A stretch of DNA of 64,000 bases from Sclerotiophoma versabilis (GCA_012274445.1 JAAROD010000015.1:3862157-3926156); one strand, 5' to 3'. Counted from the stretch's first letter, positions 1-12,705 are shown. Notes: generated by a model from the sequence alone, not told the origin. Numbers and translations: made by a program.

Positions 1-2885
1 CTTAATAATACTGTTTAATTAGTAGTAGTAGATAGTATTTCTAATACCTTTCTATATAATCTATCTAGTCTAGTAGACTTATATTTTATTAATAAGGTAT
101 AGAACGCGCATAATATTAACTTAATATTTTATTATTTAATCTGCTATATAGAAGTGAACTTTTATTTGCTCCTAACTACAACACCTATACTATAGTCTAT
201 AACCGGATACGCTAGCCTTATTATACTTATATATAATCTAGTACTAGATTATAAGGCATAGATGCTTATTAAGTAGAATTAATTATACAATTCTTATACT
301 ACTAATACATCTAATAAAGTAAAGTAATTTGCTACTACCTATACAGCTTTTAAACGCTAGGTTAGTAATAATAACTTTCTAACACGTTAAGGTATTGTAC
401 TCTATATACTTTAGAAGAAGCACACATATTATATCTTATATAATTCTACTTATATAACATATCTAAATAGAGATGTGCACTATCTATATAATCTCCTCTC
501 TAGTTACGTAGCTATTTAAGTAATAATTAAGAATAAGATATATATTAAGAGCATATACTATATAGGAGTTAACTACTACCCTAATAAGCTGTACACATTT
601 AACTAAGAAAGCTAGACCTCTAGGCTTAATACTAAAGTTACGTGTTTTTAGAGTCTTAGTAGTCTTGCTTATATATTAATATAGGCTAATATAATCTATA
701 ATATATAAGGTAATATTAATATTATAGAGTTATTACGCCTTTATAATACTAGTAAGTATAGCTAGTATATTTATAAAATTCTACTTAATATTAAGAGTAA
801 TACTAACTATAAGAGTGTTATTAATATTATCCTTACATATAATAGAGAAGTCTCTAGTGCTAATAATACTACTAGTCTACTATATTGTTTTTGTTTTTAT
901 AGTAAGCGCTTAAAGTAGTTGTTTAGAAATATTTTAGTCCTCTATATTATCTATAGACTTAAAGTACTTATTTTTATACGTAATTTAATTAAATAAGAGA
1001 TTCTAAACTATCTCTTTAACCTTACTAGTCTTATATTAGAAGCCTATATAGCTAGGTATAACACGTTCTGCAAGGTAGAGATTATCTATAATTTTAACAT
1101 GCTTCTGTCTACTATTAGAAGTATTACCTCTAAGGTAAATATTTTAGTTAATTCTGTAAACTAAAATATAGGTATAAACTATTAGAATGCCTGTTATATG
1201 CTTATTATAATAGGTCCAACCTCTACTTACTCTATCTACCTCTAATATTTAGGCTATATTATTAGAATTAGCTAGCAGAATTTATGCATTATTATTAAGT
1301 TTTATAATAATATTACGTATAATTATACTCTTACTCTTAAAAGTACTTACTAAGCTATTCTATAGGTCTCTGCTAGAATTAATCTAGAAGAACTTATAAA
1401 GGCGTATAGTATAGTAGAAGAAGGTAATAAAATTATTAATATTAATTTTAATAAACTTACTAGATTTATAATAGTTAAGAGAGAACTTATAAACAAGCGT
1501 TGTAAAGAATTTCTACTAGAGCTAATAGACAGTAAAGAGATATATAAGTACTCTACCCTATCCTTAGCACTAATAGGATAATTCTAGCTTTTAAAACCTA
1601 GAATTAACTAGTCCCCCCTCTCTTCTCCTCTCTAAACATAATATTTAATTATATATATACTAACTATTAAATAGCTACTAATAATATCTTCTATATAATC
1701 TTCTAGAGTTATTACTTACTTAAACTTTAATCTAGGTAAGTAGCTAATAGTAAAGCCCTACTATATATACTACGTCCTACTATTTTCTCTATAGTTAGTA
1801 TCTAGCAGGCTAGAAACACTTACGTTAACTATAATTAGTTGCAGCGCACTAGTAGTAAAGCTGTATTAATAGTAATAGTAACTAAGACTATAGTATAGTA
1901 GTTATCTAATATCCTCTTTATAAGTCTACTACTCTAAGTAAATATAGATAGATTCTACTATATTAAGAAGTAAATTAATATAACTAAGCTAAATATACTT
2001 CCTAATAGTGCTTAATATTATATAAAGATTATAGAGAGCTACTAATATAGAGACGTAATTAATATTTATAAGAGTAAGATAGCCTGTTTAGACTCTAGTC
2101 CAATACAGAGTTTAATAGGCGCAGGCTATATAGATATAAATCTTCTATTATTACCTCTTACTTAATATTAGCATGCTAAGAAGCTAGCCTTATTTAGGTC
2201 TAACACTGTATCTATCTATAAAAACTAAGTACTACTAATAAGTATAAGTAAAGCTATTAATAAAGAGTATAAAGTAAGAGAAGAAGTAGGTAATATAATA
2301 TTAGAAGAGAAAAATAAGAAAGATAATATAAGCTTATATACAAAGCTATTACCCCTACTAGCTAATATAGTATACTAATAGCTACGTGCTAAAACTAATA
2401 ACTATATAGATATAGAGCAATAACTAGCGCCTAGTAATACTCTTAAAGTTAGGGCTGTGCTAACTATGCCTATAAATACTTAGAAGCGCTGCGTAAGTAG
2501 TACTAATATAGATAAGTAAGAACTAGAGAATACTACTAAGCTACTAAAAAAGAAGGCTGCTTATAGTTAAGGTAGTAGTGCTAGCTATAGTAAGGTACCT
2601 AAGGTAGCTTCTAAGGCACTTAAGGCAGCTCCTAAAGTACCTAAGGCAGCTTCTAAGGTACCTAAAGCAGCTCCTAAGGCACCTAAAGCTGCTTCTAAGG
2701 CACCTAAGGCTACACCTAAGGCTGCACCTAAGGCTGCTTCTAAACAGTCTCTAACTACAGCACGCAACACTTACTTTAGCACTAAGAAAGAACTTAACTA
2801 GCCTTCTAAGAAGAAGGCCTATATAAGTAATACTCTAGTATTACCTAAGAATATAGAAGAAGATAAATTATTATAAGATTAAAGA
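1..2885 (+). pseudogene. RIP-degraded coding relic with Lys/Ala/Pro-repeat tail, product not recognised
   Basis: Very AT-rich DNA with TGA and TCA nearly absent. On the + strand, long stretches read as protein interrupted only by TAA/TAG, as expected when RIP converts CAG, CAA and TGG codons. One readable stretch runs to about 1590. The last part (about 2540-2884) reads in one frame as a Lys-rich segment, the KAPKAAS-type repeat, then a Lys-rich tail ending near 2880. I do not recognise the protein. It could be a transposon protein or a subtelomeric gene. The apparent minus-strand ORF at 2585-2770 is a shadow of the repeat. The region may extend left of the window. Confidence 0.45.
2592..2752 (+). 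repeat. 21-bp tandem repeat encoding Lys-Ala-Pro-rich heptads
   Basis: About seven imperfect 21-bp units in phase with the surrounding + strand reading frame. They encode KAPKAAS or KVPKAAP-like heptads, grading into shorter KATPKAAP units. A basic, Ala/Pro-rich tail of this sort resembles linker-histone-like tails, but that is only a compositional similarity. Units differ mostly by transitions, consistent with RIP acting after the array formed. Confidence 0.7.
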
Positions 2886-3094
2886 TAGTAAAGAATCTAG
2901 GCTAATAAAAGTTTTAGTTTAACACAAATGCAACTTTAAAAGAAGAAAAAAAAAAATAATAATTTTAGATATATAAGAAACTAGTTTTTAGTTAATATTA
3001 ACAGAAAATAGCTATATAGCTATAGAAAAGCAAAAGAAAATATAAAAAAAAAAAAGTTTTAATATATAAGTAATATAGTAATAATAGTTAAATA
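2886..3094. other. A-rich spacer before module A
   Basis: AT-rich stretch with several A runs (for example near 2949 and 3047). No reading frame, terminal repeat or RNA gene is visible. Confidence 0.4.
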
Positions 3095-3359
3095 TACTAT
3101 ATGCCTAAACTATACTAATAGAGTAGAGTTAGGTTACCTCTAGAGGCGAAAATAGTAGTTACCCCTAGGGGCAAGGTCTTAGTATTGCTTACCTCTAGAG
3201 GTAAGAGGTCTGTGCTAGGATTTGCAAACTCTTAACCTACTTATAACTAATCTAATATAGCTTTAATAATAAACTTTTGTCTTTAAAGAAACTACTCTTT
3301 CTAAATACTAATTCTAATAAAAGTAAAACTATAATAAAGTATAAAGATAAAGATATCTT

Positions 3360-6300
3360 AACTAAAACAGAAAAAAGATAACATACAGCTGTTAAGGAAA
3401 TTAGGGAAGCAGACTCTATCTATAACTAAGCTATACCCTACCTGCTTATAATAGCTAAATTCCTAATTAATATACTTACCTTAGAATAGAGTATTAGTGC
3501 AAATAGGCCTATTAACCTAGCCTATAAGCAGCGTCTCTGCTAGATCTTTAATAAGGTAGGTGTTCTTTAGTAAGACAGAAGCTACTAGTTACAGGTTACT
3601 TACTCTAAAGCGCAGGTGCAGCAGATACTAGACTACCTAGCAGAAATAGAGCAGGCTTAGGTAAGTGCTACTACAGCTAAGAGCACTAAAGAAGGGGATC
3701 TAAAGTAGCTGTTATTTAAAGGCTAGGTAAGCGCAGTAGAAGTAAAGGTAGAGCTTATTACTAGCTACTATTATATTAAAGCTTTTAAAGAGTACTTATA
3801 GCGTTATAGGTTACCAGAGGAGAAGTAGTAGTAGGTGTGTAGCATTTATAACAAAGGTTTTAGCCTCTGCACGTGCAACTAAGTAATAAGCTAACCTAAA
3901 AGGTAGACATGCTTTTATTATATTTACGCATTTAGCTGTGCGCTAATTAAGAGGATATTATTCTTCCTAATAACTATAGACAGATATAGACAGAGCTAGT
4001 AACCTTATTATCTAATAACAGCTAGCTATTCTAAGGTTTAAGTAAGTCTATTAAATAGGAAATACTAGAGCACCTAAGGCTTAGCAGTTAAGTTAAGTTT
4101 TCTGTTTAACAGCTAGCTACACTGTAGAGAAATCTTAGCTAAAGACTAATAATTACCTAATAGTGCCGTACCTTAATTAGGTAAGTAACCTTTAATATCT
4201 TAATGTTTAAGTAGATAGTAAGCTGTAGGATAGATAATATAAGTGCAATCTATATTTAGACATGCTTAGTATATCTACGCTAAGTAATAACCTAGTATTG
4301 GTTTTCTATAATAGATAAGGTAATAAAGGTTATATTAGAGTTTTAAGGCTAGCATAGACTAGACGTTTAGCTAGCTAACTAGAATAAGCTAGCTAGCCTA
4401 CTATGTGTGTAAACTATACACAAAGTGCGTGTGCTGTTCTATCCTAGCCTTAAGCTAGACATAGACCCTTATTCCTTAGGTACACATTAGTAACACTTCT
4501 TCCTAGACGTAGATAATGTTATATACCTTAGGTTGTATTAAATAGTTCTTTTAGAACTAGGACGCTAGTTTATTAATATCTAGGCGCTTTTAAAAACTAT
4601 AAAGCAAGAAGAAAAGCTAATAAGTATAGTAATATCTTATATTATTTTATAGATAAATACAGAGCCTAAGAAGGTCTTAGACTATAATAATAATAAGCCT
4701 ATACTATAAAAGGACCTAGTACCTGCGCTATAAGCAAGGTATAGTAATAAGGCTAATAATAAGTCTTAAAACCTCTAGTAGGCAGTTCTTAATTACGTAT
4801 ACAAGAACGCAAAAGACTTTACTATAACTATGCTAGAGCACTATCTCTATAAGTATCTAGGCAGAGATAATAAAGCCTATAGTATATAGTTTAAGTATAA
4901 GGTATAGAGAAAAGTGCTGTCTATTATTATAATCTATACAGGGTTATCTCTATAACACAGGTATATTACTAGCTCTATATTAGAGAAGATTTATAAAATT
5001 AGTCTACTTATAATTATGCAAACTGCACTTAATCTTATCTGTTAGATCCTAGAAGTTATAAATAATCTAGTGCTTTAGTTAGTAACTACAGCTAAATAGC
5101 TGCTTAGTATAATACAGCTAGTAATTACTTAATAGATAATAAAGTAACATGTAGATATATTAGATCTTTATAGTAAAGATAGGTAACTAACTACTATTAG
5201 CCTAGTAGATAAGTAGTATATAGAGAGTAAGCTGTTCTCTTAAGAATTAATTAGCTACGTAATATATTAAGGGCAGCTATTAGTAGAAACGCAGAACTGT
5301 AGGCCTCTTCTCTAGGCTTAGAATAGACTAAATACGCATAAATCTATCTAGGAGCTAACTACTGCCCTACTACTAAGCTCTAGATTAACAGCAGAGTTGG
5401 ATGTAGGGGTTTTACTATAGATAGAGATGTAGAACTAAATACTAATTAACTTTTCCTTAGACAGGCTAAATAACCTTTAAAAATAATACTATTATAGAAG
5501 CGTAATTAGCTAGTAGATAACTTAGCTGTAATAGTATTCTCTTAACGCAGAGCCTTACTAGCCTAGATATCCATCTATATCTCTTTCTTTATACGCTATA
5601 ACTAGCTTAGAAGGAGAATATTAGAGGTAGAGAGTATTAGTAAGATATAAGAAACAACTAGGATTTATAAACTCTGAACCTACTATAGAAGGTCTAACAT
5701 TAGTACCTAGCACCTACTATAGTAGCTAAAGATTATTAGCGCTAGTAAAAATAAAAGAATAGAAATTATATTACATATTTAGTGCTCTTAAGTTTAATCT
5801 GCTCTATAGCTTGCCTCTAGGGGCAAGCAGACACTGCACAATCCTACTACTAGATCCTGTTAGTAATTGCCTTACCTATTCCTACTATAGGAAATTGCTG
5901 CCTCTACAGGTCTTATAATAGATTTTAATGTATTTAATAATAAGATTTTAAACCTAAGTCTACTCTAAGATATAAATCTATAGCTAAATTTGCTACTAGC
6001 TGTTATTGCAACGCAGCTAACAGATGCGTAATAAAGCACTAATAGTAATAATAATAGTTCTAGAGACAATAATAGACTCTATAGTAACACGTTGCCTAGT
6101 AAACTTAGAGATAACTATAGTAAGAGTAGCTTTAGTAATAGAGAATAAGTAGTTATAGCAGCAGACTAGTATTTATAGAAGATTAATTACTCTAAAGAAA
6201 ACTATAAGTTTAAAGGTATATTAGTATTTAGTAAACTATATATATATGCAAATATAAACAGTAACTAATAATATAGCAGTGCAGGAGTTTATTACGGCTA

Positions 6301-9300
6301 CTAAGAGTATATCTTTTAACAGCAGCTAGGCTATTAATATACTATAGAGGTAATACACAATTAACTATAGAAGTAGGAAGGCTAGCTTCTAAGCTGCTGC
6401 GTTAGAAGATAAGTATATACTGTTATTCTTTCTTAATCTTCTTATTATTATAGGATAACTGCTTAGGCTAATCTCGCAGCTATCTAGCTACTTTTTTAAT
6501 AATATAACTATTAGCTTTAAGAACTAGTAGGCTTCCTATAGTAACAAGTACGTTTACAGACTATTATTTAACCTAGAAAACTATACCTTCTAGCTAGCTA
6601 CAGCTATAACGCAGAAGTCCTAGTTTATTATTATATACCCTGTTGCTAACGCACCTAAGGAGCTTTTATTAAGAAGTAAATGTTAAAAACGTTATAAGAA
6701 GTTATCCTAACATAGCACCCTATAGCTCTACTATGCCTAGTTCCTTATATTATATATTAAGAAGATCTTTCTTATTAGTAAGCTGTTAGAGGAGAGCGTA
6801 GAGCTGTCTTAGAGATTAGACAGCCTATATACACAAAAAATTACCTTTAATAAATAGATAACCTTCTAAGAGGCTTTTATACTAGAGTAGTTAGAGCACA
6901 TAAGACAGAGTATATAGAATACGTTTTAGATAGAGAACCAACCGGTATTCTATGCATATAACTATAGGGCAAATATTAAGATAGATATAGCTAACTAGCT
7001 ATAAGCTGTACCTAAAGAAACCTAACTACAGCCTATTAAAGAAGAGTCTAACTTAGAGGAAGAGGCTATTAAGATAGAGGGTAGCTTAGAGTATAACAAG
7101 CTATTCTATAGCAGTATACTAGGAGCTAGTATAATTCCTTAAACTAGCTATAACTACTAAAACCTATTTATAGGTAGGCTGCACTAGCTTTAAATAAGGC
7201 TTAAGAATAAGTACATTCTTAATAGTATTAAAATAGTCTCTTATACTCTAGTAATTAACATTAACTATCTAGATAGATATTCTCTAGACCTAAATAATAA
7301 GCTAACATGTTATCTTCTTACTAACTATAATATAGTCCTACAGGAGTACTAAGGGCTGTAAGACTTTACCTTCTACCCTCTTACGTTCTACCTAGTATAT
7401 AGTAATTTTTCGTCCCTACAGCCTCTAGTATTTCTAATAGACAACCTCCTTACAATTATGCAGAAGAATATAAGCTACTAGTATAATAGAGTAGGTGTGT
7501 TAAGCTATAGGTACTTCTAGAGATACTTAAATATTAAAAGAAGTATCTAATATAGGCCTAATAACTTACTTATTACTAAGAGAGTTACAACTGCTGCTTT
7601 AGCGCTGCCTAATTATAATAGAAACCTATCTACTTAAGTAGCGTCTAAGCAGGATTATCTGCTACAGCACCTGCAGGGATAACTAACTCTTAATAACTCT
7701 AAGTCTTCTAGGCTGTTCATCTATAAAGAATAGTAGATTAAAAGAGTAATACTTAAGAAGGAGTATATATTTAGGATAGAATAAGTGCTCTCTATGCAGG
7801 TCTTAAGGCTAACTAATAGTACTTAGAGTTTCTCTACTATGCTTAAACTTATCTTCTAGCTAATGCGTCTCTTTCTTAAAGAACTGCAATGCTATATACA
7901 TCTCTTCTAATTCTTCTACCTATTAGTGTTTCTAGGGGTTCTAGTATCTTTTACAGCTATATTTACGCAGGCAATTAACAGTATCTATACTTACTTTAAG
8001 GCTGCTAGCTCTAAGAGATTATATATTATATTAGTAGAGGGGGTGTCTGCACTTAACTATCTTAGTAGCTACTACTTTACTAGATTCCTAAGATCTCTAA
8101 TAGGCTTAGTGCTTTAGCTACTAGAAATAATTAAGAGTATTAAACAGAGTAGGTAGCTATTTATTAACCTCTATATACTAGACCTACAAGGCACTAGCAA
8201 CCTTAGCCTAGTATAATAGCCTTAATAGAAGAATAGACAGCTAATTATAATATATATAGTATCTATTACTTTCTACTATAGGCTAGAGGTTGCAGCTAGC
8301 TATTATAGTAAGGTATAGTTTAATAAGCTTAGTAGGCTTAGAGTATAAGAGCTAATAAGTATAGCTAAGTTTCTTAAAGAGGTACTGCAGAAATTATAAA
8401 AGCTGTAGATAATTATATTTATTATACACTAGTTCTACTACAGGTTAAATAAGAGCAGCTAAAGCTATATATTAAGTAACAGCTAAAGAGTGCTATAGTT
8501 ATTAGAAGACTAGTAAGAATAGGTAAAGCTATAGGCACAGAGTAAGAACCTCTTCTCTTAGGAGTGCATAGAATCTATATTATAGTTTTTTTAGTTAAGC
8601 TGCTAACAGGATATAGAGAGTATAAGTTAGTTATCCCTATCTTTTTATTATAAGAGATTATACTATAATCTGCTATATTATACAGAACGTAACGCAACTT
8701 TATATAAGACCTATACACTAGCTGCATAAAACCTAACTAGTTAGTAGGTAGATTATTCTGCTTATAGAATGTAACTTAGTTCTCTGTGCTCTAGGCAGCT
8801 GTGTAGTATACTAGAGTAAAGGTAATAAGTAAAGACTACTAAATTAGCGTAATTACTATAGCTATACTTACCTGTTAGATTAAGTATCTGCTAGGCTTAT
8901 ATTAGTTAAGACTTAGCTACTACAGAGTAATATAACTAGTAGGCTTAGCTCTGCCTATATTAGTAATAGTAGTAAGACCTAGCAGCCTTAAGTAGGCAGT
9001 AATTAAGGCAGAGCACTAAGCTAAGTAGCTATTACTAAGAAAGCGCGTAATTAACTTTAACTATATAATACTATTTACTGTAATACTATAGCTTATTAAG
9101 GACAGATTCTAGCAGTAAGAAAAGGTATTTAAGACAGGTAATTAGAGTATACTAAAGTACTATTAGATAGCGCAGTAGTGTCTTGCAGAATGCTTAGGTA
9201 ACCTAGTGTACAATGTTATACTTATATTAGTATTAACTTTAGTGTTCTTATTAGTAACACCTACTATACTTCTTAAAGCTTAAGAGTTTAGTGTAGAGCT

Positions 9301-9800
9301 AAAGAAAGACAGCTCTATATTTACAGCTAACTTAGTAATAAGAATACTATAGTTCTTTTAGCTAGAGTGTTTTCTATAGAATATAGATAGTAGTATAGTA
9401 CTTTAGGTATCTAAGATAATAAAGAAGATTAGTAAGCGTTCCTTTAGAAGATATATTCTTTCTTTTTTTCTAGCGCAGAGTAGCTAACAAGGTATACACT
9501 ACTATAGAGTATAAAGGAGTAAGTAATTAATTGCTTTAAGAGCTATATTAGGTTTAGGTAGCGCAGAGTAATTAGGATAGTCTATAGAATAGTAATCTAG
9601 AGCTGCAGAGCTAAGAGGAGCTTTTATATAGACGTTAAGAGCTAATAAGCTTATATAATAACATAGTAGAGTTTATTAGATTAGTATTTTGCAGCTATAA
9701 TAGTATATAGATTAAACGTTATAGCAGTATTATAAAGAAGATGTAAGATAAGGAGATATAGAAAGTAGATAAGTTTAATAGAAGGTAGGGGTGTAAGAAA
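3360..9800 (+). pseudogene. Large unidentified subtelomeric gene, RIP-inactivated (copy A)
   Basis: On the + strand long stretches read as protein with stops only at former Trp/Gln positions. The first part (about 3367-4000, frame 1) has a Cys-rich segment whose A/B consensus is C-x4-N-K-G-F-x-x-C-x-C followed by more Cys residues near 3840-3960, suggesting a zinc-binding domain. From about 5748 to 8900 the readable frame is frame 0, including a Leu/Ile-rich part around 6400-6800, an acidic Glu-rich part near 7040-7090, and a 63-codon stretch without stops at 7926-8117. The frame change between 4000 and 5748 implies an intron, a second gene or an indel. I do not recognise the product. Confidence 0.5.
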
Positions 9801-10074
9801 GTATAGTAAATAAAGAAAAGATAGGATAAGAGAGAGAGAGGTAATAGTTAAAGCTAGAAGGTAAAGTTAGAGGTTATATACTTTTTAATTAGCTAGAACC
9901 TTTTTATTAGTATTAAGCAGTTAGTAACCTTATAATAAAAAAGGTAGAGCCTCTATATATTTTATATTCCGATTATAATAGTAGAAAGAGGTAAATTATA
10001 GCTAAATATAATAATATTAAATAGCTATTAAAAGCTAAACATAGATTTTAGTATAAAACTATTATTAGAAATAG

Positions 10075-10123
10075 TTCTAACTCTAACTCTATACTATTGC
10101 TAAAACCCTAACTCTAACTCTAC
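10075..10123 (-). repeat. Degenerate interstitial telomere-like repeats, C-rich strand up (module A)
   Basis: Two short runs with 6-bp period, at 10075-10091 (TCTAACTCTAACTCTA type) and 10107-10123 (CCCTAACTCTAACTCTA). They resemble CCCTAA with C-to-T changes. They lie in the opposite orientation to the terminal TTAGGG tract and occur at the equivalent place in module B. Confidence 0.6.
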
Positions 10124-10204
10124 TCTATAATAAAGAATAAAAAATAGAAGTTTAATAGCTTAAGAAAAGAGCTAGAAAAAAAAGGAAGAGGTAAAGAGAG
10201 AACA

Positions 10205-10348
10205 GTGCTCTAAACAACTAAGGTGCTCTAAATAACTAAGGTGCTCTAAACAACTAAGGTGCTCTAAATAACTAAGGTGCTCTAAATAACTAAGGTGCTC
10301 TAAATAACTAAGGTGCTCTAAATAACTAAGGTGCTTTAAATAACTAAA
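10205..10348 (+). repeat. 18-bp subtelomeric satellite array, 8 units (module A)
   Basis: Unit GTGCTCTAAACAACTAAG. Eight units; most carry a C-to-T change (AAATAACT) consistent with RIP, and the last unit ends in AAA as in the other arrays. It is followed by the shared sequence GTACTTAAGTTAAA. Confidence 0.95.
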
Positions 10349-10467
10349 GTACTTAAGTTAAAAAGTAGGCAGTAGGCTCTTAGGTGTTATAAAGAAGCTA
10401 AGCACAGTAGTAAAGAAGAAAGAGGAGAGTAGTAGGCTACTTAGGTATTATAACCGCTCCTAATAAT
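10349..10467 (+). repeat. RIPped copy of the telomere-adjacent block
   Basis: Aligns base by base with 63758-63866 beside the telomere, with transitions such as GTGTCACAA to GTGTTATAA. The last shared bases are AACCGCT. This implies that the right end of module A has the structure of a chromosome end, now internal. Confidence 0.8.
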
Positions 10468-12104
10468 TATATAAACAAATACACTATATTTATTTACTTT
10501 ACCTATATAAGTTTCAGCGTAAGTATAGACACTTAACTATATTTATTTACTTTTTAAGCATAAATTTATTTACTATTTCTAAAGTTAAATATTACTATAA
10601 CACTTATAGAATGTATAGAAAGTACGTCCTAATTATATATTAAATTTATAGAAGAATTAAGTATATAGTATATAAGTAGAATATAGTAGATATTATTTAT
10701 AATATTATAGAGTAGTATTAATAAGGTATATAGTATAAGGTTTAGAGTTAAGCGTAGGTAACATCTACTCTACAGAATAGAATAATTTAAGTAAAGTTAG
10801 CTAATATAACTGTAGAGCTAGTATAGGACTCTTTAGTAAAGTATAACTTTGCTCTCTAATACTATTATTAATACTATTATTAGTTTTATTATCTTTACTA
10901 TCTTAAATCTCTTTAATCTTATAGATAGTTACTAGCACCTCTACCTTAATACTTAGCGTTTTCTTCTTATTAATAGGCTTACTAGTAATTCCCTCTAGCC
11001 CTAACTAGTTCTTAAGTGCCTTACTAGCTGTATAAATATCTAGACACTTCTTCTTAAGTAGCTTAATCTAGACATACAGCTAGCCTATATAAAGAGTACA
11101 TTCTATCTAGTAATTTATAATCTTATTATATAGTATTAGAGTTAAAATACTCTAGCCTAGCTCCTAACTAATAGAGTACTAGCGCATAGCTTAGCCTAGC
11201 TGTTGTCTAAACACCTACTTATTCTTCTTAGTAGTGTTAGAACTAACTAACTCTACTAGCGTTATAACTACCTCTATATAGATTTATCTCTTTCTATATT
11301 AGTTTTATATTCTATTATTACTAGATATAAAATTATTATACTAGATCTGCACTATTTTATTAGAGTATACTTAACCTAGAAGAGCTAACGCCTATTAAGA
11401 CTTAATATAGACAGCTGCTAGCTCTACTTTATAACGTGTGCATATATTCTAGGTAAAGTAGAAATCTCTATTAGTATTATTATGCACACTTAGCAGCTGT
11501 AAGCGCTTAGCTCTAGTACTAGTCCTGCTCTAGCTGCTAGTAAGCTTACTGCTACCTCTAAAGAGTAAGCTATATTCTTGCTAAGCCTGTAGGAACTAAG
11601 TAGCGTAGTACTAAGAGAACTAGTTTCTAAGCATGCGCGCTTTTTCTAGAAGAGTGTAGGCTATAAGGTAGAAAGTTTAGGTAGAGCTGTAGAAGTCTGT
11701 GTTATTAGAGACCGGCTGCTTAATAATCTAAGTAATAACAGACTTATTCTTTTATATAATAGAGGTGTAGGCAGCCTACTTTAGAAGAGAAGCCTTATTA
11801 CTAGGTACTACTAGACTAAGAGTAAGCTACTTCTTTATATGCAAAGTAGTAAGTGTCCTGCTGTATTTTTACTCTATACAGCAGTTATTATTAGAGATAG
11901 TAGTAATGTGCAAAGAGGAGTCTTTTAGCTACTTATCTAGTTTACTAGGCTATAACAGCTAAGAGCTAGCTAGATATATCTTATTAGTAGTTATTTAAGC
12001 GCGCTTTAGTATAGAGGCTAGCGTAGATAGGTATAGCTACTTCTTTTATTATAGAAGTAGAGTAGAGGCCTATTATAAAGAGGAAGCAAAGGGCTTCTAC
12101 ATAG
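10468..12104. other. RIPped AT-rich DNA of unknown origin
   Basis: Contains a short near-repeat of TATTTATTTACTTT about 10484 and 10538, then AT-rich sequence with degraded reading frames possibly on the minus strand (about 10850-11530). No terminal repeats, transposase motif or RNA gene recognised. The last 60 bp before the G1 LTR are less AT-rich. Confidence 0.4.
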
Positions 12105-12603
12105 TGTTGAAGTTGTACTTTCAAGCAAAGCTCGTAAGCACTATTCGTATTGGTTCTCAGGGATGAGCGCTGGTACAGGAAGGTCCGTAAGGGTTGGGGT
12201 TATTGCCTAGTGAAACACCGTGGCAATAGAGGGTAACAATGAGTAGTATAGAGTAGACTATCTAGCTCGAGAGTTGGGGTCGAGATTCCAAAGACAAACT
12301 TGATTGACTAAGTTGAACACGAACCATAAGGGTTGTGTTCCTACTGACTATATACTTGCTATGGGGTAATGCTCGTTGACGAGCGACTAGGGTCAGTCCA
12401 ATGAAATACATAGCGTTGCTCGTTGACGAGCGATAACATACGATGCTCGTTGACGAGCAAGTCACGTGTGTCATGCTCGTTGACGAGCATGTCACGTGAC
12501 CGTACAAAGGGAGATCCTTCCTGACTCCGCCCCTGGTTCATGGGTGAGGGCTGTGGTTGGCTACTTAATCACTGTGCCGCTTCGTCCGCACAGGATCGTA
12601 ACA
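12105..12603 (-). repeat. G1 3' LTR (499 bp)
   Basis: TGTTGAAG..CGTAACA on the + strand. Matches the right LTR throughout by eye, including identical spurious ORFs in both. Contains four copies of the palindrome GCTCGTTGACGAGC at 12371, 12418, 12445 and 12475, followed by GTCACGTGAC at 12491-12500. Confidence 0.97.
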
Positions 12604-12605
12604 CT

Positions 12606-12621
12606 ATCCTCCTCCTCCTTT
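12606..12621 (-). promoter_or_regulatory. Polypurine tract (plus-strand DNA primer)
   Basis: On the minus strand, AAAGGAGGAGGAGGA runs up to three bases from the 3' LTR. This position and composition are those expected of a retrotransposon polypurine tract. Confidence 0.85.
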
Positions 12622-12705
12622 GGGTTTGTCCTCAAACCACGTGACTGGAATCCGGGCTTACATAAAACCGAGCTTGTCCCCGCATCTGGTGACCGGTATG
12701 TCGAG

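Larger units (their letters stand above)
3095..10467 (+). repeat. Subtelomeric module A (7.4 kb), RIP-degraded copy of module B
   Basis: From 3095 the sequence matches module B (50821 onward) at a constant offset of 47726 bp at every point checked: the start, the open segment at 7926, the telomere-like repeats near 10075 and the first satellite unit at 10205. Differences seen are C/T and G/A transitions. Order within the module: a long degraded coding region on +, an AT-rich spacer, reversed telomere-like repeats, the 18-bp satellite, then a block that matches the sequence next to the telomere (63758-63866) after RIP. Unlike B, module A keeps that whole telomere-adjacent block. Confidence 0.85.

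Noticed and set aside
2585..2770. 61-aa minus-strand ORF rich in Ala/Leu/Gly
   Set aside because: Shadow of the + strand 21-bp Lys/Ala/Pro repeat; TGA/TCA depletion by RIP opens such frames.
7926..8117. 63-aa ORF on + (and its twin at 55652-55843) as a small membrane protein
   Set aside because: It is part of a longer degraded frame in modules A/B; the stop-free gap between RIP-made stops is chance, and hydrophobicity follows from AT-rich codons.
9826..9840. GAGAGAGAGAG tract as a functional microsatellite
   Set aside because: Short, shared with module B at the same offset, and part of a generally purine-rich strip.
10205..10348. CRISPR-like array
   Set aside because: Direct tandem units without spacers; a subtelomeric satellite in a fungal chromosome.
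12262..12507. 81-aa and 60-aa minus-strand ORFs in the LTR (repeated at 18761-19006 and 18858-19040)
   Set aside because: They arise from the GCTCGTTGACGAGC palindromes read as codons (repeated VNEH or THVTCSSTS) and have no coding character beyond the LTR repeat itself.
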